Part shown: piece by piece, positions 35,441 through 44,572 of the stretch
Numbering within the stretch: the stretch's first letter is position 1
Layout of the letters: each line of letters starts with the position of its first letter
Assembly: GCF_005154805.1 (NCBI RefSeq)
Contig: NZ_CP039727.1
Location: forward strand, 1,051,501 to 1,115,500
Direction: 5' to 3'
Source of the DNA: Bacillus sp. S3
Lineage (GTDB): Bacteria > Bacillota > Bacilli > Bacillales > Cytobacillaceae
Length of the DNA: 64,000 bases
Notes under the pieces: generated by a model
What the model was told of the DNA's origin: nothing
What the model saw: only the letters and a program-made list of their open reading frames with translations
The model's database searches: none
Made by a program: the position numbers and the translations under genes

Positions 35441-36178
35441 TCATTTCTGTACTCTCTTTATATTCGAAAAAATAGAATCAACTCCAGCCGAAAAGTGAAA
35501 AAGCGGCTGCATCCTCGGAAGTTCAATCTTAAAAGGTGCAATAAGGGTATTTTGGTAGATAGCGGCTTCCACATTTTGTAATGGCCATGGGGTATGGTCA
35601 ATTTCACCGTGGTAAATATTTCCCTTTGCATCTACACTGTAAAGACAATAGCGCTCTGTCAGCCAGTGGTCAATCATACCTTTTTTCGAAAAATATACAT
35701 CGGACGAAGCCATAAACTTTCCATCAAAACTTGCTGGGAAAGAGCTTCTTCTATCTTTTCTTAAACTATGATAATAAAATTCAGGTTGGTCTTGTTGGGT
35801 ATGTATTTGTGAATAAAAGTACGGCAGGCGGTACCATTTCCTTGCGAGGGTATAGGTTACCCAATGCGGTGCATCCAGTGATAAGAAAAAGACACCCGGT
35901 TTGCCATTAAAATGGACATAGGTGCGGACATTGATTTCCGGAAACTTTGCAAATAACGGCATCCCCGGCAATCCGCGTAAAAAAATACCATCCATAACAA
36001 AAGCGACAACACCAATCCACGCATATCTTTCAAACGTATCAACCTGCAGCGGTTTTGGAACATACGGCCGGATTACATCCACGGGAATGGGCCAATGAGC
36101 AAATAATAAATTCTTCCACGATTGCTTCATGATCCAATTTTTTGAAACATCCTGAAAGAAATGCGGAATATCCATCAA
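35441..36178 (-). CDS. yqjF: DUF2071 family protein (YqjF-like)
   Basis: 245 residues; MKQSWKNLLFAHWPIPVDVIRPYVP near the start and YVHFNGKPGVFFLSLDAPHW are DUF2071 signatures. B. subtilis YqjF belongs here. The fold is an all-beta acetoacetate-decarboxylase-like barrel, but the activity is unknown. It is 8 bp after the FMN glutamate-synthase-like gene on the same strand and probably cotranscribed with it. Confidence 0.78.
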   Translation of the reverse strand: MMDIPHFFQDVSKNWIMKQSWKNLLFAHWPIPVDVIRPYVPKPLQVDTFERYAWIGVVAFVMDGIFLRGLPGMPLFAKFPEINVRTYVHFNGKPGVFFLSLDAPHWVTYTLARKWYRLPYFYSQIHTQQDQPEFYYHSLRKDRRSSFPASFDGKFMASSDVYFSKKGMIDHWLTERYCLYSVDAKGNIYHGEIDHTPWPLQNVEAAIYQNTLIAPFKIELPRMQPLFHFSAGVDSIFSNIKRVQK

Positions 36179-36186
36179 AACTCACC

Positions 36187-37575
36187 CTACTTTTCATAAG
36201 CTAAAGGTACTTTTGTTACATCACTCGTTACTTGATCCAATGCGACAAGATCCTCCGTGTTCACTTGATGAACATCTGTTTTCCCTAAAGAAATCACAGC
36301 CACTTTCATTTCTTCAGAAAATGAGGTTAAAAAGTTTGCCAAATAATAGGCTGCTTCCTCTTCATCAAATTCTTCAGAGAATCTCCCTGCGTACCATGCC
36401 AAAGTGGTTGGCGGCTCAAAAGGAATAACCTTTGTTACTTGGGAGTGGGTCATCGCCCATAATACAGCAGTCCCCATGAAAACAGCATCCGCCCCCAGTG
36501 CTAGTGCCTTTAAACAGTGTCCAGGTGTGAAAAAACCTCCTCCGATCAACAAACTAATTTGGTCCTTCACACCTCTGTTGTTTAAAAATTGTACGGCTCG
36601 AGTAAGCGCATAAATTGTTGGCAGTCCGAAATCATCCTGAATAATAAGGGCAGATCCTTTTGTCCCTGCCTGCCCCCCATCAATGGAAATAAAATCAACT
36701 TCAGCTTGTATTCCAATTTCTATATCTTCCTCTAGCCTGTTTCCGGCGGCGATTTTGATACCAATTGGAATGCCGCCTGTCATTTTTCGAAGCTTTTGTA
36801 CTAAATTCTTTAAATCATCTGGATTGTTAATCTCGTCAAATCTTCTTGGAATAACTGCTGTTTCATCAGGTTCTAATCCCAGCATATCCCGGGCTTCACC
36901 CTGTAAGGTTTCAGGGGGTATTCTTGCTGGTGCTGCAGCAGAGGCACCCTGTCCAATATGGATTTCGATGGCATCGGCCTGTTTTAATACCTCAGGGTTT
37001 TTCCCCCATTTTGCTGAATGATATTGAACGATCATATATTTTGCTCGTTTTCTTTCTTCAGGCAAAAAGCCGCCTTCGCCAATATTACATGCTGTTCCAA
37101 CAACAGCTGTCCCCATTGCCTGCGCAAGCCTTACTTTTTCACTCACACCTAGTCCATACGCCATAGCCCCAATTAATATAGGCATATCAATCGTCAACGG
37201 TTTTTTAGCCTTAGGCCCAATCACCGTCTGCATGACTACTTGAGTATCCTCATGGGAGGGAAGCGTCGCTAATTGTGCAGGGGAAAAAATCAGACCGTCG
37301 AAGTTTAAGAATTTCCTCGGAGTTCCAAATGGTCTTTCAATCACCCCTCCATTTGTAGCCCTTAAACTATTTTCAATCACGATCTTTGGATCCAAACGAG
37401 TTAAAGCTACAACCATTTCCCAAATGTTTTCTTCATATGGATCCTTCATCAAAATATTGGTAAAAACGCCGATAAATCTCTTTATCATCGGACGCGCAAA
37501 AAACAACAAGCAGATACATGTAAGTACGGAACCAAATAGTGAAGCAGCCAATATTAGCATCCAATTTAACATCAT
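36187..37575 (-). CDS. FMN-binding glutamate synthase family protein, membrane-anchored
   Basis: 462 residues. One N-terminal membrane helix (about 5-27), then the GltB-type FMN (beta/alpha)8 domain (about 85-450): PILIGAMAYGLGVSEKVRLAQAMG, GEGGFLPEE, IEIHIGQGASAAAPARIP, IKIAAGNRLEEDIEIGIQAEVDFISIDGGQAGTKGS (key residues DFISIDGG) and GADAVFMGTA. The amidotransferase domain and the iron-sulphur cluster region of full glutamate synthase are missing, so glutamate synthesis is not implied. B. subtilis has similar stand-alone proteins (YerD). The reaction is unknown. Confidence 0.78.
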   Translation of the reverse strand: MMLNWMLILAASLFGSVLTCICLLFFARPMIKRFIGVFTNILMKDPYEENIWEMVVALTRLDPKIVIENSLRATNGGVIERPFGTPRKFLNFDGLIFSPAQLATLPSHEDTQVVMQTVIGPKAKKPLTIDMPILIGAMAYGLGVSEKVRLAQAMGTAVVGTACNIGEGGFLPEERKRAKYMIVQYHSAKWGKNPEVLKQADAIEIHIGQGASAAAPARIPPETLQGEARDMLGLEPDETAVIPRRFDEINNPDDLKNLVQKLRKMTGGIPIGIKIAAGNRLEEDIEIGIQAEVDFISIDGGQAGTKGSALIIQDDFGLPTIYALTRAVQFLNNRGVKDQISLLIGGGFFTPGHCLKALALGADAVFMGTAVLWAMTHSQVTKVIPFEPPTTLAWYAGRFSEEFDEEEAAYYLANFLTSFSEEMKVAVISLGKTDVHQVNTEDLVALDQVTSDVTKVPLAYEK

Positions 37576-37595
37576 GAATCATCTATCCCTTAAAA

Positions 37596-38711
37596 TTACT
37601 TTTGTATAGTAGATCTTGATTTACCAAATAGGCTTCGAACCCCAATCATCAAAAGGACAATGACAGGAACTCCTACTAAAAGTGGAAACCCAATTAAATA
37701 TGGCATTTGATAATAAAAAAAATTTTGATAGGCCACTTTATTTTTTGCCCCTACAATCGAGATAATAAAGATGATGGAAACGACTGGGAAAATCAATGGC
37801 TGATACCTTTTAAACTTAAAAATATCGGTTAATCCAATCAGGATTACATAAACATAGAGGAATATTTTTGAGAAAAATCCAACTGCAAATGTGCCGACAA
37901 CGATGGAGTCCATCCTCTCGATAATATTGCCTACATTAATCTTTTCAACCGCAGCAAGCAACGGAATTTCAACATTCTGTGCCCCTGCACCAAGGACACT
38001 AATGTTTAGAAGAAAGGTCCAGGAAAGACCTAAACCACTTAACAAAATTGACAATAAACCTGGTTTTTTTACTAGCTCAGGCTTATTTAAGTATGGGAAC
38101 AACATAAGAAAAAGAAAGATTTCTCCAAAAGGGAAAAAGATTATTAAGGGTATAGCCTGTTTTAGTACTGGGAGCCAGCCGAATTCTAACACAGGCTGTA
38201 CATTTTTCAGTTTTATTATTCCGGAAGCAAGGACGGTTAAGTTACCTATGATCCCGAAGGCTGCCATTGCGGCAATTAAGATTTCCGCTGTCCTCCCCAA
38301 CACTTCAATGCCTAAATAGCAAGCATAAGAAACCAATAAGAGGCTGATGAACATAATAACAGGTATAGGTGTTTCAGCTAAAATATAGGTTCCCATCGTA
38401 TCCCCTAAATGCCGAAGATTGAATGAAGCTACAAAGAAAAAATAACCAATATACACTAAGCCGAGTGGAAGTCCAATATATTTACTAAATACATTTTCTA
38501 AAATACCGGTAAAAGGGAGTGTAGGATACCGTTTGAATATCTGTAAGTAAACAAAGTAGAATAGCATCAACGCGCCAATCATGCCGATCGTGATCGATAT
38601 CCAAGCATCTTGTTTCGCTTGCATTCCCATTCTTGTAACAATTCCGGTTCCCAATTGAAATAGAAACATGAGAGAAAATAGTTGCTTCGAATCAATCTTC
38701 GCGTTTTCCAT
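37596..38711 (-). CDS. Germinant receptor B subunit (GerAB family), copy 1
   Basis: 371 residues from ATG 38711 (AGGGAAGG upstream; a longer frame to 38765 lacks a site). Ten to eleven transmembrane helices in an amino acid/polyamine/organocation fold; N-terminal IDSKQLFSLMFLFQLGTGIV and GMQAKQDAWISI are the GerAB/GerBB/GerKB hallmarks. B subunits bind the germinant in the spore inner membrane. It is divergent from the A-subunit gene and one of three B subunits in this locus. Confidence 0.88.
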   Translation of the reverse strand: MENAKIDSKQLFSLMFLFQLGTGIVTRMGMQAKQDAWISITIGMIGALMLFYFVYLQIFKRYPTLPFTGILENVFSKYIGLPLGLVYIGYFFFVASFNLRHLGDTMGTYILAETPIPVIMFISLLLVSYACYLGIEVLGRTAEILIAAMAAFGIIGNLTVLASGIIKLKNVQPVLEFGWLPVLKQAIPLIIFFPFGEIFLFLMLFPYLNKPELVKKPGLLSILLSGLGLSWTFLLNISVLGAGAQNVEIPLLAAVEKINVGNIIERMDSIVVGTFAVGFFSKIFLYVYVILIGLTDIFKFKRYQPLIFPVVSIIFIISIVGAKNKVAYQNFFYYQMPYLIGFPLLVGVPVIVLLMIGVRSLFGKSRSTIQK

Positions 38712-38896
38712 TTCGTTAATTCCTTCCCTAAAAACAAAAATTTCATTTATTATTTTTATCTTCATGCTGGTAAATTAAACCTACTACTTACGTCATCTTC
38801 TAATAAATAAATAGGAAGGCTCCATTTTTATTGAATATGCTTATTTTATGAGGAAATAATAACGTTAAATAATAGTAGGAATAAGAGGGAATAACC

Positions 38897-40516
38897 TTGA
38901 ATTTTTTTAAAATGAAAAGTAAAAATAAGATTAAAAACAAGTGGGCAGATTTACAACAGAAGGCAAATAACCAACCAGTTCAGCCGAAGGGATCCTCAGA
39001 AGGTAATGAATATTTAGAACGGAGTTTAACGGATAACATTCAAAAGATTAAAGAACTATTTGGAAACAGTGATGATATTATCCTGAGGGAAATTAGAATT
39101 GGTCAGGGAGATAAAATCAGAGTTTGCATCATTTTTACAGACGGCTTGGTTGATAGTCAATCTACTCAAAACTTCATTATGGAAACGTTAATGATTGATT
39201 TTCGAACAGCCGATGTTGAAAAAGAAAGACGCACTGGAGAAAATCTTTTACCCTATTTAAAAGAAAGTGTATTAACAGTCGGAGACATTCAAGATATTGG
39301 TGATTTAACCAATCTGCTGGATTCCCTTTTAAATGGAAAAGTCATTCTTTTATTTGATGGATATACGGAAGGCTTTGCAATTGAAATGAAGGGCGGAAAA
39401 GAACGGTCAGTAGAGGAGCCTACGACTGAAACGACGATCAGGGGACCACGAGAAGGATTTACAGAAAATATAAGGGTCAACACAGCGTTACTAAGAAGGA
39501 AAATTAGAGATCATAACCTATGGATCGAATCCAGGAAAATTGGAAAAGTATCAAAAACTAACCTCTCCATCATGTATATAAAAGGTATTGCCAATGAGAA
39601 AATTGTCAAGGAAGTGCGTAAAAGGCTTGATCGCATAAAGATTGACAGTGTTTTAGAATCTGGTTATATCGAGGAATTAATTCAGGATGGTATTTGGACA
39701 CCTTTTCCTACCATGTATCATTCGGAACGACCTGATGCCATCGCTGCCGATCTGTTTGAGGGACGTGTTGCCATCCTCGTTGATGGCACTCCTTTTGTTA
39801 TAACAGTACCTGTCATGTTTTCGCAGTTTTTACAATCACCCGAAGATTATTATAACCGGGCAGATATTACAACGCTTCTTCGTATCTTGCGTTATGTTGG
39901 TTTTATTATCGCATTGTTAGCCCCTTCTTTCTATATTGCTATTACAACCTTTCATCAAGAAATGCTGCCAACACTATTGCTGATTACTCTTGCTGCCCAG
40001 CGGGAAGGTGTTCCGTTTCCAGCTTTTATTGAAGCACTTGCGATGGAAGTAAGCTTTGAAATATTACGTGAAGCCGGTCTTAGAATGCCGAAAGCAATTG
40101 GCCAAGCGGTATCCATCGTTGGAACACTTGTCATTGGCTCGGCAGCTGTTGATGCTGGATTCGTGTCTGCTGCAATGGTGATCGTTGTCGCTATTACAGC
40201 GATCGCAAGCTTTATTGTCAGTAATTATGAATTATCCATTGCAATCAGGATGTTACGCTTCCCATTCATGGCAATTGCCGCGTCATTTGGGTTATTTGGA
40301 ATTATTGTAGGATTGATTGCTTTGGTTCTTCATATGTGCAGTCTGCGTTCATTTGGGGTGCCGTATATGGCACCATTCGGCCCCTTTATTAAAGAAGATC
40401 AAAAGGATGCCATTTTTCGCTTCCCAAGATGGGCAATGGGTACACGCCCCCGTTTAATCAGTCAAACAAATATAACACGTGAAGACACCCCTGCTCCCAA
40501 ACCGGAACAAAAATAA
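38897..40516 (+). CDS. Germinant receptor A subunit (GerAA/GerKA family)
   Basis: 539 residues; TTG start with AAGAGGGA nine bases upstream (an internal ATG five codons on is less likely). Large N-terminal cytoplasmic domain (about 40-290) with the A-subunit motif TALLRRKIRDHNLWIE, then four to five membrane helices (about 300-490) with PSFYIAITTFHQEMLPT and VGTLVIGSAAVDAGFVSAAMVI. The A subunit forms the receptor complex with B and C in the spore inner membrane, releasing dipicolinic acid on germinant binding. It is the only A gene in the locus. TGAATA at 38831 could be part of a sigma-G promoter, but no convincing -10 is seen. Confidence 0.9.
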   Translation: MNFFKMKSKNKIKNKWADLQQKANNQPVQPKGSSEGNEYLERSLTDNIQKIKELFGNSDDIILREIRIGQGDKIRVCIIFTDGLVDSQSTQNFIMETLMIDFRTADVEKERRTGENLLPYLKESVLTVGDIQDIGDLTNLLDSLLNGKVILLFDGYTEGFAIEMKGGKERSVEEPTTETTIRGPREGFTENIRVNTALLRRKIRDHNLWIESRKIGKVSKTNLSIMYIKGIANEKIVKEVRKRLDRIKIDSVLESGYIEELIQDGIWTPFPTMYHSERPDAIAADLFEGRVAILVDGTPFVITVPVMFSQFLQSPEDYYNRADITTLLRILRYVGFIIALLAPSFYIAITTFHQEMLPTLLLITLAAQREGVPFPAFIEALAMEVSFEILREAGLRMPKAIGQAVSIVGTLVIGSAAVDAGFVSAAMVIVVAITAIASFIVSNYELSIAIRMLRFPFMAIAASFGLFGIIVGLIALVLHMCSLRSFGVPYMAPFGPFIKEDQKDAIFRFPRWAMGTRPRLISQTNITREDTPAPKPEQK

Positions 40517-40545
40517 CTAGATTGGCCATTTTTAAATCAGTAAAA

Positions 40546-40567
40546 GCTGCCTTTTTAGAAGGCAGCT
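40546..40567. terminator. Convergent terminator between GerA and GerB genes
   Basis: AGCTGCC/GGCAGCT stem (40546-40552 with 40561-40567) with T-rich loop and tails; sits between the A stop and the end of the second B gene. Confidence 0.6.
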
Positions 40568-40570
40568 GTA

Positions 40571-41695
40571 TCATATTTTCTTATGTTTTTTATGATGTAT
40601 TATTTTCCTTACTGAATATACCACTAATAAGAGAATAGGGAGTACAACTCCGTATAGTAAAGCATAAATTGGCCAAATATCCTTGTCATATCTTGTTGAA
40701 TGTGTGACATTAGGGTGTACTAACAAGGAAATAATGACCAGAATCATTCCTAAGGGTAACATTAGTGGCCGATAATCTTTTATATTCAAGGTTTGTACAA
40801 ACCCAATGATGGATGCATAAAAATAAATCGACATCTTAAAAAAAATGGTTATTACCCATATAATGGCTAATATGGCTTCTATTCGTTGCAAAAACTCCCC
40901 TACTTTTATTTCCTTAGCTAACGCATAGCTTGGATACATTTGTCTGGAGCTAGTCTCAGGTCCTAAGACTAACAGTGTTAATGTGATCAGGATAATGAAA
41001 CAGACTCCCGCTATGCCTATGGCAATATAAAAATTTTTTTCAGCTTTCTTTCGTTGATTCACTGAAATAGGAAAAATCATCAATAATACAATCGATGGTA
41101 AGGTGAAAACACCCGAAAATATTAAGACAGCTCGTATCATTGGTTTAATTTCTGAATTCATAATGGGTTGGATGTTTTTAAACGTCCATAAATCAGGTGT
41201 TAATAAAACCGAAATCACTAGTAAAAAGAATAAAAATAAAAATAAAGGAAATAACACTTCTGCAGACCGCGCCAGCGTTTCCAGACCAAGACTAATTCCC
41301 ATAATTAAGATGCAGGCAAATATGATTTGGATTGCCTCAATTGGCGTGTCAGGCATGATCTGAGTGGTCATGAAATAGCCTACAAAATTTAATAATTCCG
41401 ATGCATTAAGAAATGAAAAGTAAACAAATGAAAGAGAAACGGTCTTACCTACCCATTTACCAAGAAGTGTTTCCATGATTTCAACTAGGGTCATCGCCGG
41501 AAACAACTTCCCTATTGCGATGTATAATGCAACCATCAAAAAACTAATACAAGTGCCAATTATAGAAGCAATCCAAGCATCTTGTTTAACCTCATGAGCA
41601 AGACTTCCTGGAATCGTTAAAATAGTCGTACCTACAGAAAATAAAATAACAAGGATTGCAAATTGACGTGGGCTTATCTTAATGTTATTTATCAT
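40571..41695 (-). CDS. Germinant receptor B subunit, copy 2
   Basis: 374 residues, ten to eleven helices, GerAB signatures ISPRQFAILVILFSVGTTIL and HEVKQDAWIAS near the start. It follows the D-subunit gene by 15 bp on the minus strand and is surely cotranscribed with it. About as long as the other two B proteins but clearly different in sequence, so it should bind a different germinant or modulate response (inference). Confidence 0.88.
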   Translation of the reverse strand: MINNIKISPRQFAILVILFSVGTTILTIPGSLAHEVKQDAWIASIIGTCISFLMVALYIAIGKLFPAMTLVEIMETLLGKWVGKTVSLSFVYFSFLNASELLNFVGYFMTTQIMPDTPIEAIQIIFACILIMGISLGLETLARSAEVLFPLFLFLFFLLVISVLLTPDLWTFKNIQPIMNSEIKPMIRAVLIFSGVFTLPSIVLLMIFPISVNQRKKAEKNFYIAIGIAGVCFIILITLTLLVLGPETSSRQMYPSYALAKEIKVGEFLQRIEAILAIIWVITIFFKMSIYFYASIIGFVQTLNIKDYRPLMLPLGMILVIISLLVHPNVTHSTRYDKDIWPIYALLYGVVLPILLLVVYSVRKIIHHKKHKKI

Positions 41696-41710
41696 AATTC
41701 TTCATCACAC

Positions 41711-41944
41711 CTATTTCAGCAATCTGAATATAAAATCACTTAATGGCTGCAAAACCATCCTAATCCCATTAAGGGGGTTTGGAATATTCCAATGTAAACT
41801 ATGTGCAATGCCTAATCCAACAGCAATAATCATTAAAATAGAAAATACCCATAATTCTTTTACTAACTTTTTTTTCCATAAGGTAGGAATTTCAAAAGCA
41901 ACCATAAAAATGGCTGCCAATATGGTTCCAGCAACACCGAACAT
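41711..41944 (-). CDS. Germinant receptor D subunit (small two-helix protein)
   Basis: 77 residues with two transmembrane helices (about 3-20 and 31-50) and a short Pro/Leu-rich loop (NIPNPLNGI). AAAGGAG lies upstream of the ATG. The size, topology and position next to a B subunit match the 'D subunits' (GerUD, GerKD) known to modulate germinant receptor activity in Bacillus. The loop IPNPL and the AFEIPTLWKKKLVKELWVFS segment are what I recall from that family. Confidence 0.75.
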   Translation of the reverse strand: MFGVAGTILAAIFMVAFEIPTLWKKKLVKELWVFSILMIIAVGLGIAHSLHWNIPNPLNGIRMVLQPLSDFIFRLLK

Positions 41945-42081
41945 TTGGACTACTCCTTTTATTTTTATTTCATCAACGTATTTTTCCCAAAAAGTCTAAC
42001 ATTTATTGCTACATATTATTGCTTAAAAGTCCAACTTTTGGGGAGTATATAACTAGCTTTAAAGCTTAAAGGAGTAATGGG

Positions 42082-43281
42082 ATGAATCGAAAATTCCTTG
42101 TAATTGTTTCAATCTGTTCACTGATTCTTCTGACTTCATGCTGGAACCGTAAAGAATTAAATGAACTGGCTATTGTGGTTGGAATGGGGATTGACCAAGC
42201 AGACGGCCATTTCATTGTGACTGCACAAGTCGTAAATCCTGGAGAAATTGCTGCATCGCAAGGAAGCGGTGGAAATTCACCTGTGGTTGTTTATCAAGAA
42301 AAAGGGAAAACCTTGTTTGAGGCCATTAGAAGAATAACGACCGTTTCACCACGGAAATTATATTTTTCCCATCTTCGTATTCTCGTGTATGGAGAAGAAG
42401 CAGCAAAGAAGGGGATAGGAAAATCGTTAGACTTTTTATCGAGGGATCCAGAGATGCGAACCGATTTTTATATTGCCATCGCTAAAAATAGTAAAGCAGG
42501 AGATGTTTTAAAAGTATTACCTGCCATGGAGAAAATACCAGTCCAACAATTATATGAATCGCTTCTAGCTTCTGAGACAGCATGGGCACCAACTATGCCA
42601 ATTACGATGGATCAATTGAAATTAGATTTAGCAAGTGAAGGGATGAATGCCAAATTAACTGGTATATTGATTATCGGAAATGTACAAAAAGGAGGAAAAC
42701 TGGAGAGTTTACAGCAATCTAAAACAGGAACGATCTTAAAATATGATGCAATTGGAATATTTAAAAAGGATAAATTAGCAGTGTGGTTAACGGAAGACGA
42801 GAGCAAAGGTCTCAACTATGCTTTAGGGAAAGTTAAAAGTACTGTTGTAACAATACCCTGCCCTAAAAAAGGAAATGCCAACATTGAAATAATTCATACA
42901 AAAACAGATTTAACAACAAAAGTTAAAGGTCAACATCCAAAAGGGAAAATAAAGATGATATCCCAGGCGATAGTTGGGGGGGTACAATGTGAGACACTTG
43001 ATTTAAGCAAACCAGAAACAATAAGGAAGTTAGAAATAAAAACTGAGAAAATTATTCAACAAGAAATTTACAGTGCCTTACAGGCTTCACAAAAGAAATA
43101 TAAAATCGATCCATTTGGTTTTGGTGAAGCAGTCCGGCGCAACGATCCAAAATATTGGCATTTGATCAAGAAGGACTGGATAGAAATTTTTAGAAAAATG
43201 CCTGTTGACTTAGAGGTTACTGTTCAAATACATGATATAGGAATGATTAAAAACTCTCCGCTAAATATGATGAGGGACTAA
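42082..43281 (+). CDS. Germinant receptor C subunit lipoprotein (GerAC), copy 1
   Basis: 399 residues with a lipobox LLTSC (C20), then WNRKELNELAIVVGMGIDQ, the standard start of mature GerAC proteins. The rest forms the three GerAC domains ending with the FGFGEAVRR segment. It is anchored by a lipid to the outer face of the spore inner membrane and needed by the A and B subunits. A second copy follows at 43341; GAGTAATGGG precedes the ATG. Divergent from the D-B genes. Confidence 0.9.
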   Translation: MNRKFLVIVSICSLILLTSCWNRKELNELAIVVGMGIDQADGHFIVTAQVVNPGEIAASQGSGGNSPVVVYQEKGKTLFEAIRRITTVSPRKLYFSHLRILVYGEEAAKKGIGKSLDFLSRDPEMRTDFYIAIAKNSKAGDVLKVLPAMEKIPVQQLYESLLASETAWAPTMPITMDQLKLDLASEGMNAKLTGILIIGNVQKGGKLESLQQSKTGTILKYDAIGIFKKDKLAVWLTEDESKGLNYALGKVKSTVVTIPCPKKGNANIEIIHTKTDLTTKVKGQHPKGKIKMISQAIVGGVQCETLDLSKPETIRKLEIKTEKIIQQEIYSALQASQKKYKIDPFGFGEAVRRNDPKYWHLIKKDWIEIFRKMPVDLEVTVQIHDIGMIKNSPLNMMRD

Positions 43282-43340
43282 CCTGCTTTAATATAATTAT
43301 CGTCTATTTATGAAGCTTGGTTTTGGATGGGAGGAATTAG

Positions 43341-44537
43341 ATGAAACGAAAAAAACTACTGATCATATTTTTCAGCTCGTTGATCCTCCTGACTGGCTGC
43401 TGGAACAGAAGGGAATTAAATGAACTGTCCATTGTAGTAGGATTGGGGATTGATCAAGAAAATGGGCAATATCTTATAACAGCGCAAGTAGTAAATCCAA
43501 GTGAAATTGCCTCTAAGAAAGGCGGCAGCGGCAAAACACCGGTGGTAGTATATCAAAGTAAGGGAGAGACATTATTTGAAGCAGTAAGAAAAATTACAAC
43601 TGTTGCCCCAAGAAAACTGTATTTTGCCCACTTACGAATATTGATCTTTGGAGAAGAAGTAGCAAAAAAAGGTATAGGAGATATAATTGACGCGCTTTTA
43701 AGGGATTCAGAAGTACGAAATGACTTTTATATAACAGTGACCAAGAATTCTAGCGCCGCAGATGTGTTAAAAGTTTTAACTCCATTAGAAAAAATTCCAG
43801 CAAATAGTTTATTTGCTTCACTTGAGGTATCGGCGAAATCCTGGTCTCCAACTGAAGGTGTTACACTAGTTCAACTTGTTTCGAACATGGTGAGTGATGG
43901 TATTAACCCTATTTTAACGGGAGTTGAAATACTAGGGAAAGTAAGCGAGGGTGAAACGACTAAGAATGTAGAGCAAACACAACCGAAAGCAATTCTGCAA
44001 TATAAAGGATTGGCAATATTTAAACAAGATAAATTGATTGGATGGATGAATGAAAGAGATAGTAGAGCGGTTCATTTTGCCTTAGGGAAAGTGAAGAGCA
44101 GTGTAGGAAATGTAATATGTCCAGATGGTGGTAAAGCAGTCATTGAGGTGGTTGACACAAAAGCCAAAATAAATACAAAGATGAGTAAGGGAGAACCACG
44201 GGGATCTATAAAGCTTAAAGTTCAAGGAAATGTCGCAGAAATTGAATGTAAAGGACTGGATTTAACCAATCCAGCATCTATTTCTTATTTGGAAAAAGAA
44301 TCAGAAAAAAACCTTACACAAATTATTAACACGACAATACAACACGCTCAAAATAACTTTCGATCTGATATTTTCGGATTTGGTGAAGCACTCTTTCGTT
44401 CTGAACCAAATGATTGGAAAAAGTATAAAAAGAATTGGGATCAGACGTTTTCAAAGATGCCTGTTACCGTTGAGGTTGATATGGAAATCAGGCAAACTGG
44501 TACAATTAATAATTCGCCTATTAATAAAGTGGAATAA
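43341..44537 (+). CDS. Germinant receptor C subunit lipoprotein (GerAC), copy 2
   Basis: 398 residues with lipobox LLTGC (C20) and WNRRELNELSIVVGLGIDQ. It is a full-length paralogue of the preceding gene, almost colinear along the whole length (both have PRKLYF(S/A)HLRIL(V/I), VLKVL, the FGFGEA segment), so the pair is an old tandem duplication. GGGAGG precedes the ATG. Overlap of function is possible. The third B subunit follows 35 bp later and is probably in the same operon. Confidence 0.9.
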   Translation: MKRKKLLIIFFSSLILLTGCWNRRELNELSIVVGLGIDQENGQYLITAQVVNPSEIASKKGGSGKTPVVVYQSKGETLFEAVRKITTVAPRKLYFAHLRILIFGEEVAKKGIGDIIDALLRDSEVRNDFYITVTKNSSAADVLKVLTPLEKIPANSLFASLEVSAKSWSPTEGVTLVQLVSNMVSDGINPILTGVEILGKVSEGETTKNVEQTQPKAILQYKGLAIFKQDKLIGWMNERDSRAVHFALGKVKSSVGNVICPDGGKAVIEVVDTKAKINTKMSKGEPRGSIKLKVQGNVAEIECKGLDLTNPASISYLEKESEKNLTQIINTTIQHAQNNFRSDIFGFGEALFRSEPNDWKKYKKNWDQTFSKMPVTVEVDMEIRQTGTINNSPINKVE

Positions 44538-44572
44538 GCCTAAAATCCCCATGGGCAAAGTGAGGAACAATC

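Noticed and set aside
36187..37575. Calling the FMN protein a glutamate synthase
   Set aside because: Only the FMN/GltB-like core is present; glutaminase domain and Fe-S ligands are absent.
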